From Macrosoma leucophasiata (lineage: Eukaryota; Arthropoda; Insecta; Lepidoptera; Hedylidae), in NCBI GenBank assembly GCA_036365455.1, contig JAWQUS010000027.1:10682001-10746000 (forward strand): a DNA stretch of 64,000 nucleotides, in the 5' to 3' direction. The notes beneath the pieces were generated by a model. That model saw only the letters and a program-made list of their open reading frames with translations, had not been told where the DNA came from and did no database searches. Of this stretch, positions 54,095 to 64,000 are shown in pieces (position 1 is the stretch's first letter; each line of letters starts with the position of its first letter). A program made the position numbers and the translations under genes.

Positions 54095-55768
54095 AAAATA
54101 CCTACGGCCTAGAATTATTGGCCACATAATTACGTACAAAAATATAGGTACTATAATATATATTTGTATTTTATAAGTTCACCGTATACCGAGTTTAGAC
54201 ATTAAGCATACCTACTAGCGTAACATTTGCATCTACAGATCTTTTAGTTTAATTATCACGAGTTATTACATTTAGTTCTTTGTTACCATTATTAAACGGT
54301 AGCTTAATTAACTTCGAATTAATTCACTTCTTGATACAATCTAATCTTATTTAGTTAAGTGTTTATGTTAATATTTTGCTAAATGATTATAAGTGTAATA
54401 TTTTATGAGGTGTTTAAAACGAGTTGATTTTATCGAAGTCGATGACATGTTAACTTTTGTGTGCCTATAACCAGTTACTATTAAACAAGACGTTAATAAA
54501 TAGCTATTTCGATGTTATCTAGGTACTCGTGTTCTACTTAAGCGGTTTTGTAAAATATTGGTTTTTCGATCAAAATAAAGTATTATGCGTAAAAATGTTA
54601 TAATGGACGGACATTTATAAAAAAATACAACTCCATTTCTATCGTAAATTATTGACTGCCACTTAAATGTGTTTTAAAAACTGTATAATATCCAACTCGA
54701 TAACCATTTGTCTGTATGTTTTGACTGACACAAAAACGGCAGTCAGCGTATCACTTACAACTGACATCCTTAATTAGTCCCTTCGAAGTCTGCTGTTCAA
54801 TATTTATAAACGCAATAGTTCATGTATATTTCATAATCGAACACCAGTTCATAACACCCGACCTATTGAATTTCATACCGTTCTCTTGAGTTAATTTAAG
54901 GGCTAAAAACAAAGGAAAAAAGTGTGAAACACGCAAACACGTAAAGTATACACGCTGAAGTGTTCAAATTACAATCGTTGTTTACACTTAACTGTAAATT
55001 ACGCCCAAATAAATCATACGAGGCGAACTGCAAAACATTAATCATATTATCCCTTTTATTAAGATGCGAGGACCAGCCAACTCAAACTATTATGGGGATC
55101 AATATCGGATACAATGGGATTGTAAAAGGGGGCTCATATTTTTATATTCACAAAAACCCAACTCTTCCACGGGGTCCCTCCGGAGCGACGCGTCCATTGT
55201 GCGTTGTTTTTACTTTGCCATAAGAGCGAATATTGTCCGACGGGATATTTGTTGTTCACATTGTCTGGAGAAAAAATGGATTTGCGGGTGGACTAAATAC
55301 ATGCCTTCGGTATGGATGGATAGAGTCGAGATTAACTTGGGAATCTTGAAAGAAAACTTTTAAATCATCTAGTTGCGTGTATTGATTGAAGTGACTGCCG
55401 TTAGGTTTTTACATAATATCTATCTTTCGCTGGGGGTGCGACACATATAACCCTCGATACGCTTACATTCGCGTTATTGTGTATATTTATGAGATACTTT
55501 TATGTTTATTTATATTTTTCGAATTCTGTCGTAAACTGTGCACTGAGATTCGATAAAGCAGTAAACTTTGATACGTAATTCATTGATAAGAGCTTTTCAA
55601 GGTTCATGAAAGTCTTTGTACGTGAGGGCATCATTTTAAACTATGGCGGGTGATGAATGCTATTATGTTACAGGAATGTTCGTGGATAATTAGTTAATAG
55701 TTCTTAATAGCGACACAAACGTGCTCATAGGTGGTTGCTTTAATTTTATATTGTTCATTTAATATTTG
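54095..55768. other. Mostly unique DNA
   Basis: 55030-55370 is less A+T-rich and contains two overlapping open frames (87 and 99 codons) without family resemblance. Candidate non-coding conserved DNA. Confidence 0.4.
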
Positions 55769-55769
55769 A

Positions 55770-56042
55770 ATAACGTAACTTCGAAGGGGTAGACAGAAGT
55801 AGAAGTATACATTCAAACGCATACCCACGATTCGAGGTTACATGTAACAGGTGGTGAGCCCATTGACGTCTCCAGACACATAACTAAACCCTGAGGATGG
55901 CACTGGGAAACTTTCAAACATGTAAATATCCCAATAACACCAGGAATAGTACACCTTTATCTCTGATAACCCCTACCAGGGGATCGAGGCCAAGACCTCA
56001 GCGTAGTAGAAGTGGCCTGCTACCACTAGACTACTGAGGCAA
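55770..56042 (-). repeat. SX SINE, near full length
   Basis: Antisense SX: GTAACTTCGAAGGGGTAGAC, ACATGTAACAGGTGGTGAGC, GACGTCTCCAGACACATAAC, CACCTTTATCTCTGATAACC, and the head GTGGCCTGCTACCACTAGAC with TACTGAGGCAA. Confidence 0.8.
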
Positions 56043-56044
56043 TT

Positions 56045-57690
56045 TGAAAATATTTGACATATCATTTATATTTCATAAGTTAACATTATACACACGGGTA
56101 GAATAATGAACCTAATTTTGAAAGTAGGTAAAAATATAGTTTTACTACTAAATTATTTAATTTACTAAATAATGATATACATTTTGAAACGTGAAATTTA
56201 TGAAATTTTATGTATTACCCATCTACGGCCCCGGGCTTAATCCACGGCTCGGAGAAATATAATGAAAAATCATCTTAAAAATCCTTCGAAAAATACAAGC
56301 GTGAGTGTTTTTATTTTATTTTTTATCTTGTTTTTGACATTATTGCGTAGGTATCTCAATTGAACATTCGTAAAAATACGAGTATCAATAAGCTGGTATT
56401 GGATACGCGTTCACCCGACTGATTTGTGCCTGACATTGACGTCCCTTTCGTACGATCTAAATAACATCCATTCTATCAAATTCCATGCGAACATTTTACC
56501 CGCCCACGTGGATGTCTGTGCAGACCTTTGCGTCAATTTTAAAAATGGATTAACGCGAGCCAGGGTACAAATGATGAGCAGTTTCACGAACCGAAGCGCA
56601 TCTAAATTGTCTACGATACGCAATTATATTAATATCGTCTAATTGCGCAGGATAGCAATACTTACACGCAGGGATCATAGTAAAAAACGATGATGTGCGT
56701 TCCAATGTCGGAGTTAACAGACCTCGATGGCGGGAAAAAAAGTATGAAAACGTCCGCAATGAGGTCGCTATGGATTGTCGGGGCGCAACCGAATGTTCCT
56801 CCTCGAATTTTATTGCCCCTTTTATTTATTACAGTGAAGATTGAAAGGGGACGCCGCGGACGCGAGATGATTTGACGGGCCCCACAACATTGCGAAACAC
56901 GTCCATGTGTGCCATAAATATGAGTGCATGTTATGGTAATGGTGTATTAGGTCCTGTATACCTTGGTATGTGTAGAGGCTTTGGTGAGGGTGCCATTTCA
57001 AGCATTTTGTTCTACAAATTAAAGACTTCATCAGCATTCTATATTATTAATGGCAATGAACTCGTTACTGCCCACTAGAATTTCCTATCATAATGTAGTG
57101 AAATATTTCTAATTTTTAATTGTGTATACTGTAGATTTATATATTTTTTTTCTGTATCGTACCATGTTATATTTTATTTCTTTGTCCAAATAAATAAATT
57201 TTCTTTCTTACGTTTAATGTACTACTAGTTAATTTACTAATTTTGTGTTTTTTTTTCTTTATTATTATTATTTTTTGCACATGAACTGTGAATATCTATA
57301 TTGTGTCTCTTGCTGGACGCGTATTTGTAAGTGTTTCCAACATGATTAACATGATTTATTTGATAAGGAATACGCTTACTTGAAAAAAAATCCAGGTTTT
57401 ACATTTATAAGAAGCGACAGTTTACCCGTAACATTGTCAATCAACTCGATATAATAAAATATCTATCCATTTATTAAATTGGAGGTACTGTAGGTATCGC
57501 TAAAAAACCGACTGAAAAAGAGTTTTTGTATCTAAGATTCTTAGCGAAGATCCCTTAAATTAAATAATTTTAAATGAAACAAAATTGTATGAAGAGTTTT
57601 ATTGAAATTATTTGTACTTAAAGAAAAAACAAATCGGTGACAAATGCCCACTATTTATGTCTATTATTTCGGGTACGTTTATTACTAACA
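56045..57690. other. Mostly unique DNA with a G+C-richer patch
   Basis: 56400-56900 holds several overlapping open frames on both strands (60-72 codons) that look like nothing known. Its even, non-repetitive composition fits regulatory DNA. 57110-57690 is A+T-rich and unplaced. Confidence 0.4.
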
Positions 57691-57780
57691 CATGAACACA
57701 ATACTACCGGAATTATTTACATATTCCCATTTCTATACGAGCAATAAAAAAGTTTGTTCAAAAAATCATAACACCGAACG

Positions 57781-58108
57781 TTTTTTTTTTTTAATCTTTA
57801 TTTAAAGAGCTTGGTCGCCATTGCGACTACGTCGCTCTGTTAAGAACACAATTTTTACATTAAATATTATCGAAAATTATAACCTAATTACTAATTATAG
57901 TTCGGGCTTCCACACCGAATTTATATAAATCAATCAAATACCTAATGGAATCTGAGAAAACATCACTCAACATTATATTCAAACCACCGGTAGATTGCAA
58001 CAATTCATTAATACTGAACATAGACCTTCTCATACTCTCATTTCGGACACATTCCATTAAAATATGGTAAACATCCTCCACAGTACCGCAGATGGTACAA
58101 CACCGAAC
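57781..58108 (-). mobile_element. LINE 3' end inserted in the left arm
   Basis: A T-run (57781-57792) is the antisense A-tail. AACACCGAACG flanks it at 57770-57780 and 58109-58119, and a further AACACCGAAC lies just inside (58099-58108). The right arm has a single copy, so the unoccupied state is known. Confidence 0.8.
57884..58098 (-). pseudogene. LINE ORF2 C-terminal zinc-finger piece
   Basis: The minus strand reads CTICGTVEDVYHILMECVRN then ESMRRSMFSINELL, ending TIISN. The C-x2-C...H-x4-C pattern is the C-terminal finger of I/Jockey/R1-type ORF2 proteins. Everything upstream is lost by 5' truncation. Confidence 0.7.
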
Positions 58109-58464
58109 AACACCGAACGTTAAAACATACATTTGCCGTCAAAAAATATCAAAAAAGCATTCGATACTGTAGTGCTCGATATTTTTTAGTGCGCCGGAAA
58201 CTGTATCGAAATACGATTGCACCTGTTAATCCCATTTCCAATCCACAAAATCAATACCTTGTTGCGAACACATTTTACCTTTCCATAAAACCAGTGCACT
58301 TCTCCAAATTTATGTATCAGGGGTGGCTCCCCATAAAGTTCAGATGTGCAATAACGACTCGGCCAGTTTAAACCGCCAATATTAACCCATCGTATGAAAT
58401 ATTGATGCTCTCACTGCGTTGCATATAGCATAATGTAAACATGATTCCATTGATCATTTTATTG

Positions 58465-58796
58465 TGGATAATATTGTAAAGAGTGAAACAAAAGCCAGAA
58501 GTGAAAATGCAGATGCGTTGCCACCTCTGAGGCAGTGGCGGACTATGGAGGCCATGGAGGCCCGAGCCTTTTGCGTGCTTCACACGTGCAAAAAAAGTTC
58601 ATGAAGCAAAGATTAAAGTATGATTGATACGGTAGATAGATTCTAAAATACACATCAAGAAAAACGCGCGAGCAAAAAAAATCGACATTTCCTTCCATCA
58701 GCTCTACAAATCTTTCACGATTCCCAGCGACCAGTCGATCTTCGGAGGCCCGTGGTGGACCGCCCCAGCGACCCCCCTCCACCTTTAGTCCGCCAA
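58465..58796. other. Spacer of the inverted repeat
   Basis: A short RA piece lies at 58502-58533. GTGGCGGACTATGGAGGCCA and GGCCCGTGGTGGACCG suggest another unclassified repeat. Confidence 0.45.
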
Positions 58797-59084
58797 TTTT
58801 TTTTATGTAATGAAAGTGGCAAACAAGCATGCAGTTCACATTGATGTTAAGTGATGACTGCAGCCTATAGATACCCACACAAAGACCAGAGGTTAAAATA
58901 TAGATTCGTTACCACTTTTGAGGCCTAAGGTATTGTGCCGCTGTGCCGGAAATGACAGGGCCACACATTACTACCTGACCAGAACACGATAGTGCTGAAC
59001 ACTACCATTTAGCGGCAAGTATATTAGGTAATGCGGTGGTGCCTACGCCCGCGAGTTCCGTCACTGGAGTTCTACCACCAGTAA
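58797..59084 (-). repeat. RA copy, full length
   Basis: Antisense from TTTTTTTATGTAATGAAAGT to GGAGTTCTACCACCAGTAAA without large gaps. Placed in the spacer between the two arms. Confidence 0.85.
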
Positions 59085-59241
59085 AGTAATTCCCGAAGGA
59101 CTATGTTGTTTTACTTGAGATAGTTATTAGAAGGCCATACAAAATAGTGAGCACATTATTTATGAAGGGCGAATGCTAAATACTTAAGATACCATGTTTC
59201 ATGGTAGCGCTTAAACCCTACACATAATAAGTATCACCGAT

Positions 59242-59671
59242 CTACATATAAAATGATCAATGGAATCATGTTTACATTATGCTATATGCAACGCAGTGAG
59301 AGCATCAATATTTCATACGATCGGGTAATATTGGCGGTTTAAACTGGCCAAGTCGTTATTGCACATCTGAACTTTATGGGGAGCCACCCCTGATACATAA
59401 ATTTGGAGAAGTGCACTGGTTTTATGGAAAGGTAAAATGTGTTCGCAACAAGGTATTGATTTTGTAGATTGGAAAGGGGATTAACAGGTGCAATCGCATT
59501 TCGATACAGTTTCCGGCGCACTAAAAAATATCAAGCGCTACAGTATCGAATGCCTTTTTTTGATATTTTTTGGCAGCAAATGTATGTTTTAACGTTCGGT
59601 GCTATGATTTTTTCGACAAACTTTTTTTATTGCTCGCGTATGAATGGGAATACGTAAATAATACCGGTACA
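59242..59671 (-). repeat. Long inverted repeat, right arm
   Basis: Uninterrupted arm: AATGATCAATGGAATCATGT, GGGGAGCCACCCCTGATACA, GTGCACTGGTTTTATGG to GTAAATAATACCGG. Shows GCACCGAACG once, where the left arm has the LINE. Confidence 0.85.
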
Positions 59672-59674
59672 ATT

Positions 59675-61080
59675 GCGTATAGTGCGTAAAGTAATAAAAG
59701 TTTGACCATTGTTTTCTTGTGTTGATATTTTATTTAACAGTATTTAATATATGTAAACAGTATGTAACAGTATGTAATATGTAATATATGTATGGACTAC
59801 TATTAGAAAACTTATACTTGTGTGCCTTTTCACTGAAAAATATACCAACACGTGCATAACCCCTTTTAAAGTTTTTTTATTGATACTTACCAGTAACTTA
59901 ACATTAATTTAGAGCATGACTGTTCGCTATTACATGAAAAATATTATGACACTAAAGAAATAGTCATAATTTATAGCGATGATAAAATCAGATCAATGTT
60001 TTTGGGTGCCCGGTGACACCTTCGCGTTACGAGTTCACGCGTGTCAATTTACCATTACGCCTTGGAAATATTCCATAAATTTAATGTACAGTTGACGATA
60101 GATCAAGCTGTAAAAAACATTGCAAATGAACTTTTCTCACAGCTCTATAAATGACTAATTCGATTTTTGAATTTGTATTGCATGCTGGACATCTAGTGGA
60201 ATATCTTTTTTGTCAATGTGTAGTAAAATATAATCATGACATAAAAGAAAGATTTCTGAAGTTCACTACGGTGAGTAATATTCAGTATTGTGTTTTTGTA
60301 TAGTAATAGACATCTACACAAATGCAGGAGGTAAAAAACTATATGAATGACCATGGATCATAATGCAGCAGCGTCACCACCCTGAGCCTTTTGCTGCATA
60401 AGTGACGGAGATGGTCCCGTGGATTTTTGAATAAAATTTGGCCATAGAAATATGATTTAACTAAAACTAAAATCTATAATAAAATAACAATAAGCAAAAT
60501 ATGCCTAACTTTGAAAACCATTGTCCTAATATAAATCATATACATCATTGGTAGCGAGTAGACTGGTGATACAGGTTCCATATTCCAATACAACATTCAA
60601 ATAAAACACAAAACTCTTTCAGTCAAAGATAAAGCATCTGAAGTATACTGAACAAAAGTGTATAAAAATATGATTTCTACCTAAATAACATGAAAAAACT
60701 GATGCAAAATTATTGAAACCCATTTTATTTATTTTTTTCAATTTTGATGTATGTACTGATTGATCAACTATATTAGGTATCTTACTTGATCGTAGTGTCC
60801 TCTCAGTTCATCAAACAAAGGGAAATTGATGAAGGTTGAATTGATGTAGTAGATGTCTGCTGTAATTGACGACTACGCTTATAGGTCAGCGTAATTGTCT
60901 ATATGTGTCTAAAACTAAAGAACTTACTAGTTCATATTTTGATACGTAAGGTCAAAATGCTTTTTATTAATTCCCTAGGTAAACGAAGTTTTTCCTTTGA
61001 TGCATTTGTTGTTGTTAATACCTCCAAATAGTATGACTATGCATTGCTGCATAGAAAAGTTGAATAATATATTTTTATAT
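59675..61080. other. Unclassified A+T-rich DNA
   Basis: No gene or repeat recognised apart from short GTAATATGTA repeats near 59740-59790. Confidence 0.5.
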
Positions 61081-61222
61081 AACAAAGGTGGCAAACTAGC
61101 TTACAGATTACATAGATGCTAAATGAAGACTGCAACCTAAAGACATCTACACAAAAACCAATACGCTGTCATTCCTGAGACCTTAGTTGTTATGTCTCTG
61201 TGATAGTTATTAGGGGGCCGTA
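61081..61222 (-). repeat. RA 3' half
   Basis: Antisense: AAAGGTGGCAAACTAGCTTA, GACTGCAACCTAAAGACATC, GACCTTAGTTGTTATGTCTC, TGTGATAGTTATTAG. Truncated at 61222. Confidence 0.75.
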
Positions 61223-61510
61223 TTATATGTCGTGTCTACGTAAATAATCTTTGGCGTGGAAGGTAACTGGATTAGCGTCCGCTATAGTGCGTATCGGCGC
61301 AATATATCGTTTCGATTGAGCTTTTGGTGTATCGTTCGCGGAATTATATCCCCTGTCGCCGGTCACCCTCGTAGGGTGACAGGCGTCATACTGCGATCTT
61401 TAGTTGCGTTCTGTTTTATGTTTGTTTTGCCAAGTACCTACGCGAATACGTTGAGTGAAAATACATTATAAAAGTTAATAAAGAATCGTTTAAAGTAGTA
61501 TTTGTCATGA
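61223..61510. other. Unclassified island, possible solo LTR
   Basis: Less A+T-rich, containing a hairpin (GGTCACCCTCGTAGGGTGAC, 61360-61381), an AATAAAG signal near 61480 and TG...CA ends (about 61228-61507). No matching target duplication was found, so the LTR idea is weak. Confidence 0.3.
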
Positions 61511-61636
61511 TTTCATTTTATTTTAACAAAAACCATAATGTAATTATCATTAGTAACGATATAATTATGATGTAGCTAGTTAAATAAGAAAGCAGCTTTA
61601 CCTAATATATTCATAGTGATTGAAGGCCACTATTTT

Positions 61637-61862
61637 TTTACTGGTGGTAGAGTTAAAATGTAAGAGCTTGAGGGCGTAGGTACCACCGCATAACCTAATC
61701 CATCTGCCGCTAAAGCCTAAATGGTAGTGCTCAACACTATCGTGTTTCGGCTAGATTATAATGTATCACAGAGACATAACAACTTAGGTCTCAGGGTGGC
61801 AACTCATCTGCTTTTTATTACATTTGGTTTATGTGTATATACACCTTTCTTACATAAAAATA
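61637..61862 (+). repeat. RA copy with 3' deletion
   Basis: TTTTACTGGTGGTAGAGTT, ACCACCGCATAACCTAATCC, CTCAACACTATCGTGTTTCG, CTTAGGTCTCAGGGTGGC, then a gap and CTTACATAAAAATAATG. Confidence 0.8.
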
Positions 61863-61864
61863 AT

Positions 61865-62505
61865 GTAATCTAGTAGTTTTTTTCAACAGGGATGATTTAA
61901 AGACAAAAAATACTATTAGCTATCTTTTTATTTAAAAATAGGTACAAATTTAATAATTTCGAACGAATAAATTAAGAAGAAGTTCTTTTTACTTTATTCA
62001 TATTATTTTTCTTTTTCCAAAAATAAACTAAACTTGTAGTATTATATAAATAATAATTATTTGTGTAACTTTCAAAGCGTTAAGGCGTTAACAGTTATTT
62101 TTACTTGTATAAATTTGTCCAGATTGTTATATATCAAAAACATTTGATGTTATAGCAATTTAGATTATAATCTAAAGACATCGGCAACACAAAAGATTAT
62201 GCAAGTGATATAATGAATAAGGAATTTGTCCTTCTATGGATATTTACGATATTTATCGAATATTGGATAAGAAATTCTAGCCATCTGTTTCTTAAATATG
62301 GTATGATTGACAATTAATATTCTATAACTACGTAAATGCTTCCTCCTTGTACAGGTTAGGTAACTTACCTATTGCGCTTTAAATCTTGAACTAGAATGCA
62401 ATTAAAATGTTATGTTAGTATTCGTAATGTTTGAAATTGTTGAGGAACTGACGACATCTTTGCAAATGTTTTCCATCGTATGGTTCAAGAAATATGAAAA
62501 AAAAA
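61865..62505. other. Unclassified A+T-rich DNA
   Basis: Nothing recognised. Confidence 0.5.
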
Positions 62506-62507
62506 AA

Positions 62508-62660
62508 TTACTTCAGGCGGGAATTGAACCAGCAATCACTGGCTCCCTCCAGCCGCTCTCCCAACTGAGGTATCGGGGTCCACACACATTGTCGAATATT
62601 CCCTTCATATTTATTGCATTGCTGCATTGCCTTTGGATAAGTAATGACATCTATTGCTAA
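62508..62660 (-). repeat. ST SINE, diverged copy
   Basis: The tRNA-like part (CTTCAGGCGGGAATTGAACC, CCAGCCGCTCTCCCAACTGA) and the leader (TTCATATTTATTGCATTGC, GACATCTATTGC) follow the ST layout of 2823-3050. The B box is kept; the acceptor stem is not. Confidence 0.7.
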
Positions 62661-62887
62661 CAATGCTAGTTAGTTCCGTCGTATGTTTACAGACTGCGAG
62701 GTTTCAGCCGCATGGCTTTTACGCAGGGCATATGTCAGCCATGGATTTAGTGTCCAAGAAAGGTTGTGGTCGCCTCTATTACATAAAAATAAGAGATAGG
62801 GGTAAGTGAGAGTTTCAGTTTTTCCTTTTAAAGTTCGTTACCCTCAAAACACCCTTCGCGTTAATATTTTCGAAACCAGAATATACT

Positions 62888-63172
62888 TTTTTATGTTATG
62901 AAAGTGGCAAACAAGCATGCAGCTCACATTGATGTTAAGTGATGACTGCTACCTATAGACACCCATAGAAAGACCAGAGGTCAAAATGCAGATGCGTTAC
63001 CACTCCTGAGGCCTAAGGTGTTATGCCTCTGTGCTGGGAATTACAGGACCGTACATTACCACCTGACAGAAACACGATAGTGCTGAATACTACCATTTAG
63101 CGGCAAGTATATTAGGTAATGCTTTGGTGCCTACGCCTGCGAGTACCGTCACTGGAGCTCTACCACCAGTAA
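62888..63172 (-). repeat. RA copy, full length
   Basis: Antisense TTTTTTATGTTATGAAAGTG to GAGCTCTACCACCAGTAAA with only point differences from 58797. Confidence 0.85.
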
Positions 63173-63184
63173 ATCATCAATATA

Positions 63185-63300
63185 ACATCGGTATTCTTGA
63201 TATGTGGCATAGCGATCACAGTAGCGGTTATTTTATCGCGGGACGCTGCTTCCCATCCCACGTTATTGTATTTACCACCGCCCACTACCAACCTAATTGG
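63185..63300 (+). repeat. RB repeat copy
   Basis: GCGATCACAGTAGCGGTTAT, ATCGCGGGACGCTGCTTCCC and CACGTTATTGTATTTACCAC. It follows an RA end, as the RB copy at 1024 does. Confidence 0.65.
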
Positions 63301-63640
63301 AATAGTTAAATCGCCATTGTTCGATAAACTGACTGCACTAGCTAAAGATTTTACTCCACTTGTGGGCGGTGGTGATGCGCGGTGGTGGGGTCATCACGTC
63401 CCAACTCCAAAACTATACTTAGGTAATAAAATTAAAAGATGATTATCACTATCACCTCTAAAATGATTATGTTCACGACAGTGATCACCAAACGTGTTGA
63501 TGATAGAACAAAGAGACATAACGTTCGTTCCGTCAATAAGTCTCGGCTAGGATCGGTCAGGGCTGGTAATTGACGGGGGTGAGCAGAGGACTTATATTTA
63601 GGGTTGTCATCGCTATGCTTTTTATATATTTTTTTTCGTA

Positions 63641-63716
63641 CTGCCTATGTCTAGCGGTAGTAGGTCACTTCTGCAACGCTGCGGTCTCAGATTCGATCAC
63701 CAGTTGAGCGGGGTAA
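63641..63716 (+). repeat. SX tRNA-like head
   Basis: CTGCCTATGTCTAGCGGTAG, TAGGTCACTTCTGCAACGC and CAGATTCGATCACC. The body is missing. Confidence 0.6.
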
Positions 63717-64000
63717 GGCAATTGTATTTTTTTTAATTAATCTGTTAAATTATATGTGCCTAGAAGATAAACAAATTAACAATTGGGAGGCGGGGCTTTT
63801 TGACCTTTTTAAGGATAGTCTTTGTGAAAGGAAACATTAAAATGATAAATAAGATTTATTTTAGTTGGACGGGACTTGGATGATTGGGGCGACAGGATTC
63901 TGAACTGCCAATGAAAACAGTTTACTAAAGGTGGATATCAAATAAACCTGCAAACACATTTTCAAATGATTATACATACAATTTCGTTTGTTTCTATCAA

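Larger units (their letters stand above)
57695..58464 (+). repeat. Long inverted repeat, left arm
   Basis: Outer end TACCGGAATTATTTACATAT, inner end AACATGATTCCATTGATCAT. It pairs with 59242-59671 throughout, except for the 57781-58108 insertion. Without it the arm is about 430 bases. Confidence 0.85.

Noticed and set aside
58189..58371. A 60-codon open frame present in both arms of the inverted repeat (also 59521-59339, minus)
   Set aside because: It begins with GTG, not ATG, and the differences I could find between the two copies all change the amino acid (T/A, I/L, P/L, R/W). That argues against selection on a protein.
61228..61507. Solo LTR with TG...CA ends
   Set aside because: No target duplication and no second copy; kept only as a low-confidence note.
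1..64000. CRISPR arrays, bacterial operons, integrated virus genes
   Set aside because: No regularly spaced direct repeats, no ribosome-binding-site operons and no recognisable viral protein; the coding remnants are non-LTR retrotransposon sequences.

Overview
The window is nuclear DNA from an insect, most probably a moth or butterfly (Lepidoptera). I infer this from the A+T-rich background, the abundant GTAGGTA/TACCTAC words, the kinds of non-LTR reverse transcriptases and tRNA-headed SINEs present, and an insect-type mitochondrial 12S rRNA fragment inserted at about 8.29-8.50 kb. I find no host protein-coding exon, no functional tRNA or rRNA gene and no CRISPR array. It reads as a long intergenic or intronic stretch built by repeated transposon insertion. 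Nearly all open frames are chance, or are remnants of retrotransposons.

Repeat families, with labels used only in this annotation. RA: a family of about 280 bp, TTTACTGGTGGTAGAGCTCC at the 5' end and ATTACATAAAAAAA at the 3' end, about 30 copies or pieces. SX: a SINE with a tRNA-like head (GCCTCAGTAGnnTAGTGGTAG). ST: a SINE with a tRNA-like segment in its middle. R5: a SINE with a 5S rRNA-like segment and an (ATT)n tail. RB: the CACTGCTGGACAAA family. RD: the CGCGACTACGTCCGCGTG family. RF: a family running from AACCGGTCAAGTGC to GGAACCCTAAAA. RM: a 478-bp element with terminal inverted repeats. LINE remnants come from at least five lineages.

Layout. 0-5.5 kb: RA copies in mixed orientation, ST and SX copies, and the C-terminus of a LINE protein with a zinc finger. 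5.5-12.6 kb: a G+C-rich island, two decayed LINE tails, the 12S numt, and RM copy 1. 12.6-17.7 kb: RA copies carrying two LINE insertions, one with its empty-site paralogue in the window, and an SX element broken by fold-back duplications. 17.7-29.3 kb: R5, RB, RF and RD pieces, a diverged local duplication, and a fold-back element with a 14-bp target duplication. 29.3-38.2 kb: scattered repeats and RM copy 2. 38.7-46.4 kb: a two-part repeat present empty at 38.8-39.1 kb and split by an R5 SINE at 45.7-46.4 kb, and, at 40.26-43.01 kb, a LINE ORF1 (three CCHC knuckles) split by an antisense LINE with a long intact reverse-transcriptase frame. 46.9-57.7 kb: LINE tails, a perfect palindrome, an ST copy with a perfect 12-bp target duplication, and mostly unique DNA with a few CpG-rich islands that could be regulatory. 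57.7-59.7 kb: a 430-bp inverted repeat, one arm carrying its own LINE insertion. 59.7-64 kb: RA, ST and RB copies.

The elements are not a cooperating gene set. Their value is as a layered record: several insertions can be reconstructed to the base because the target duplication, the empty paralogue, or the restored reading frame is present in the window. I did not find a convincing new functional system. The most notable items are the 5S-derived SINE, the internal-tRNA SINE, the nested LINE in ORF1, the inverted-repeat structure and the numt.
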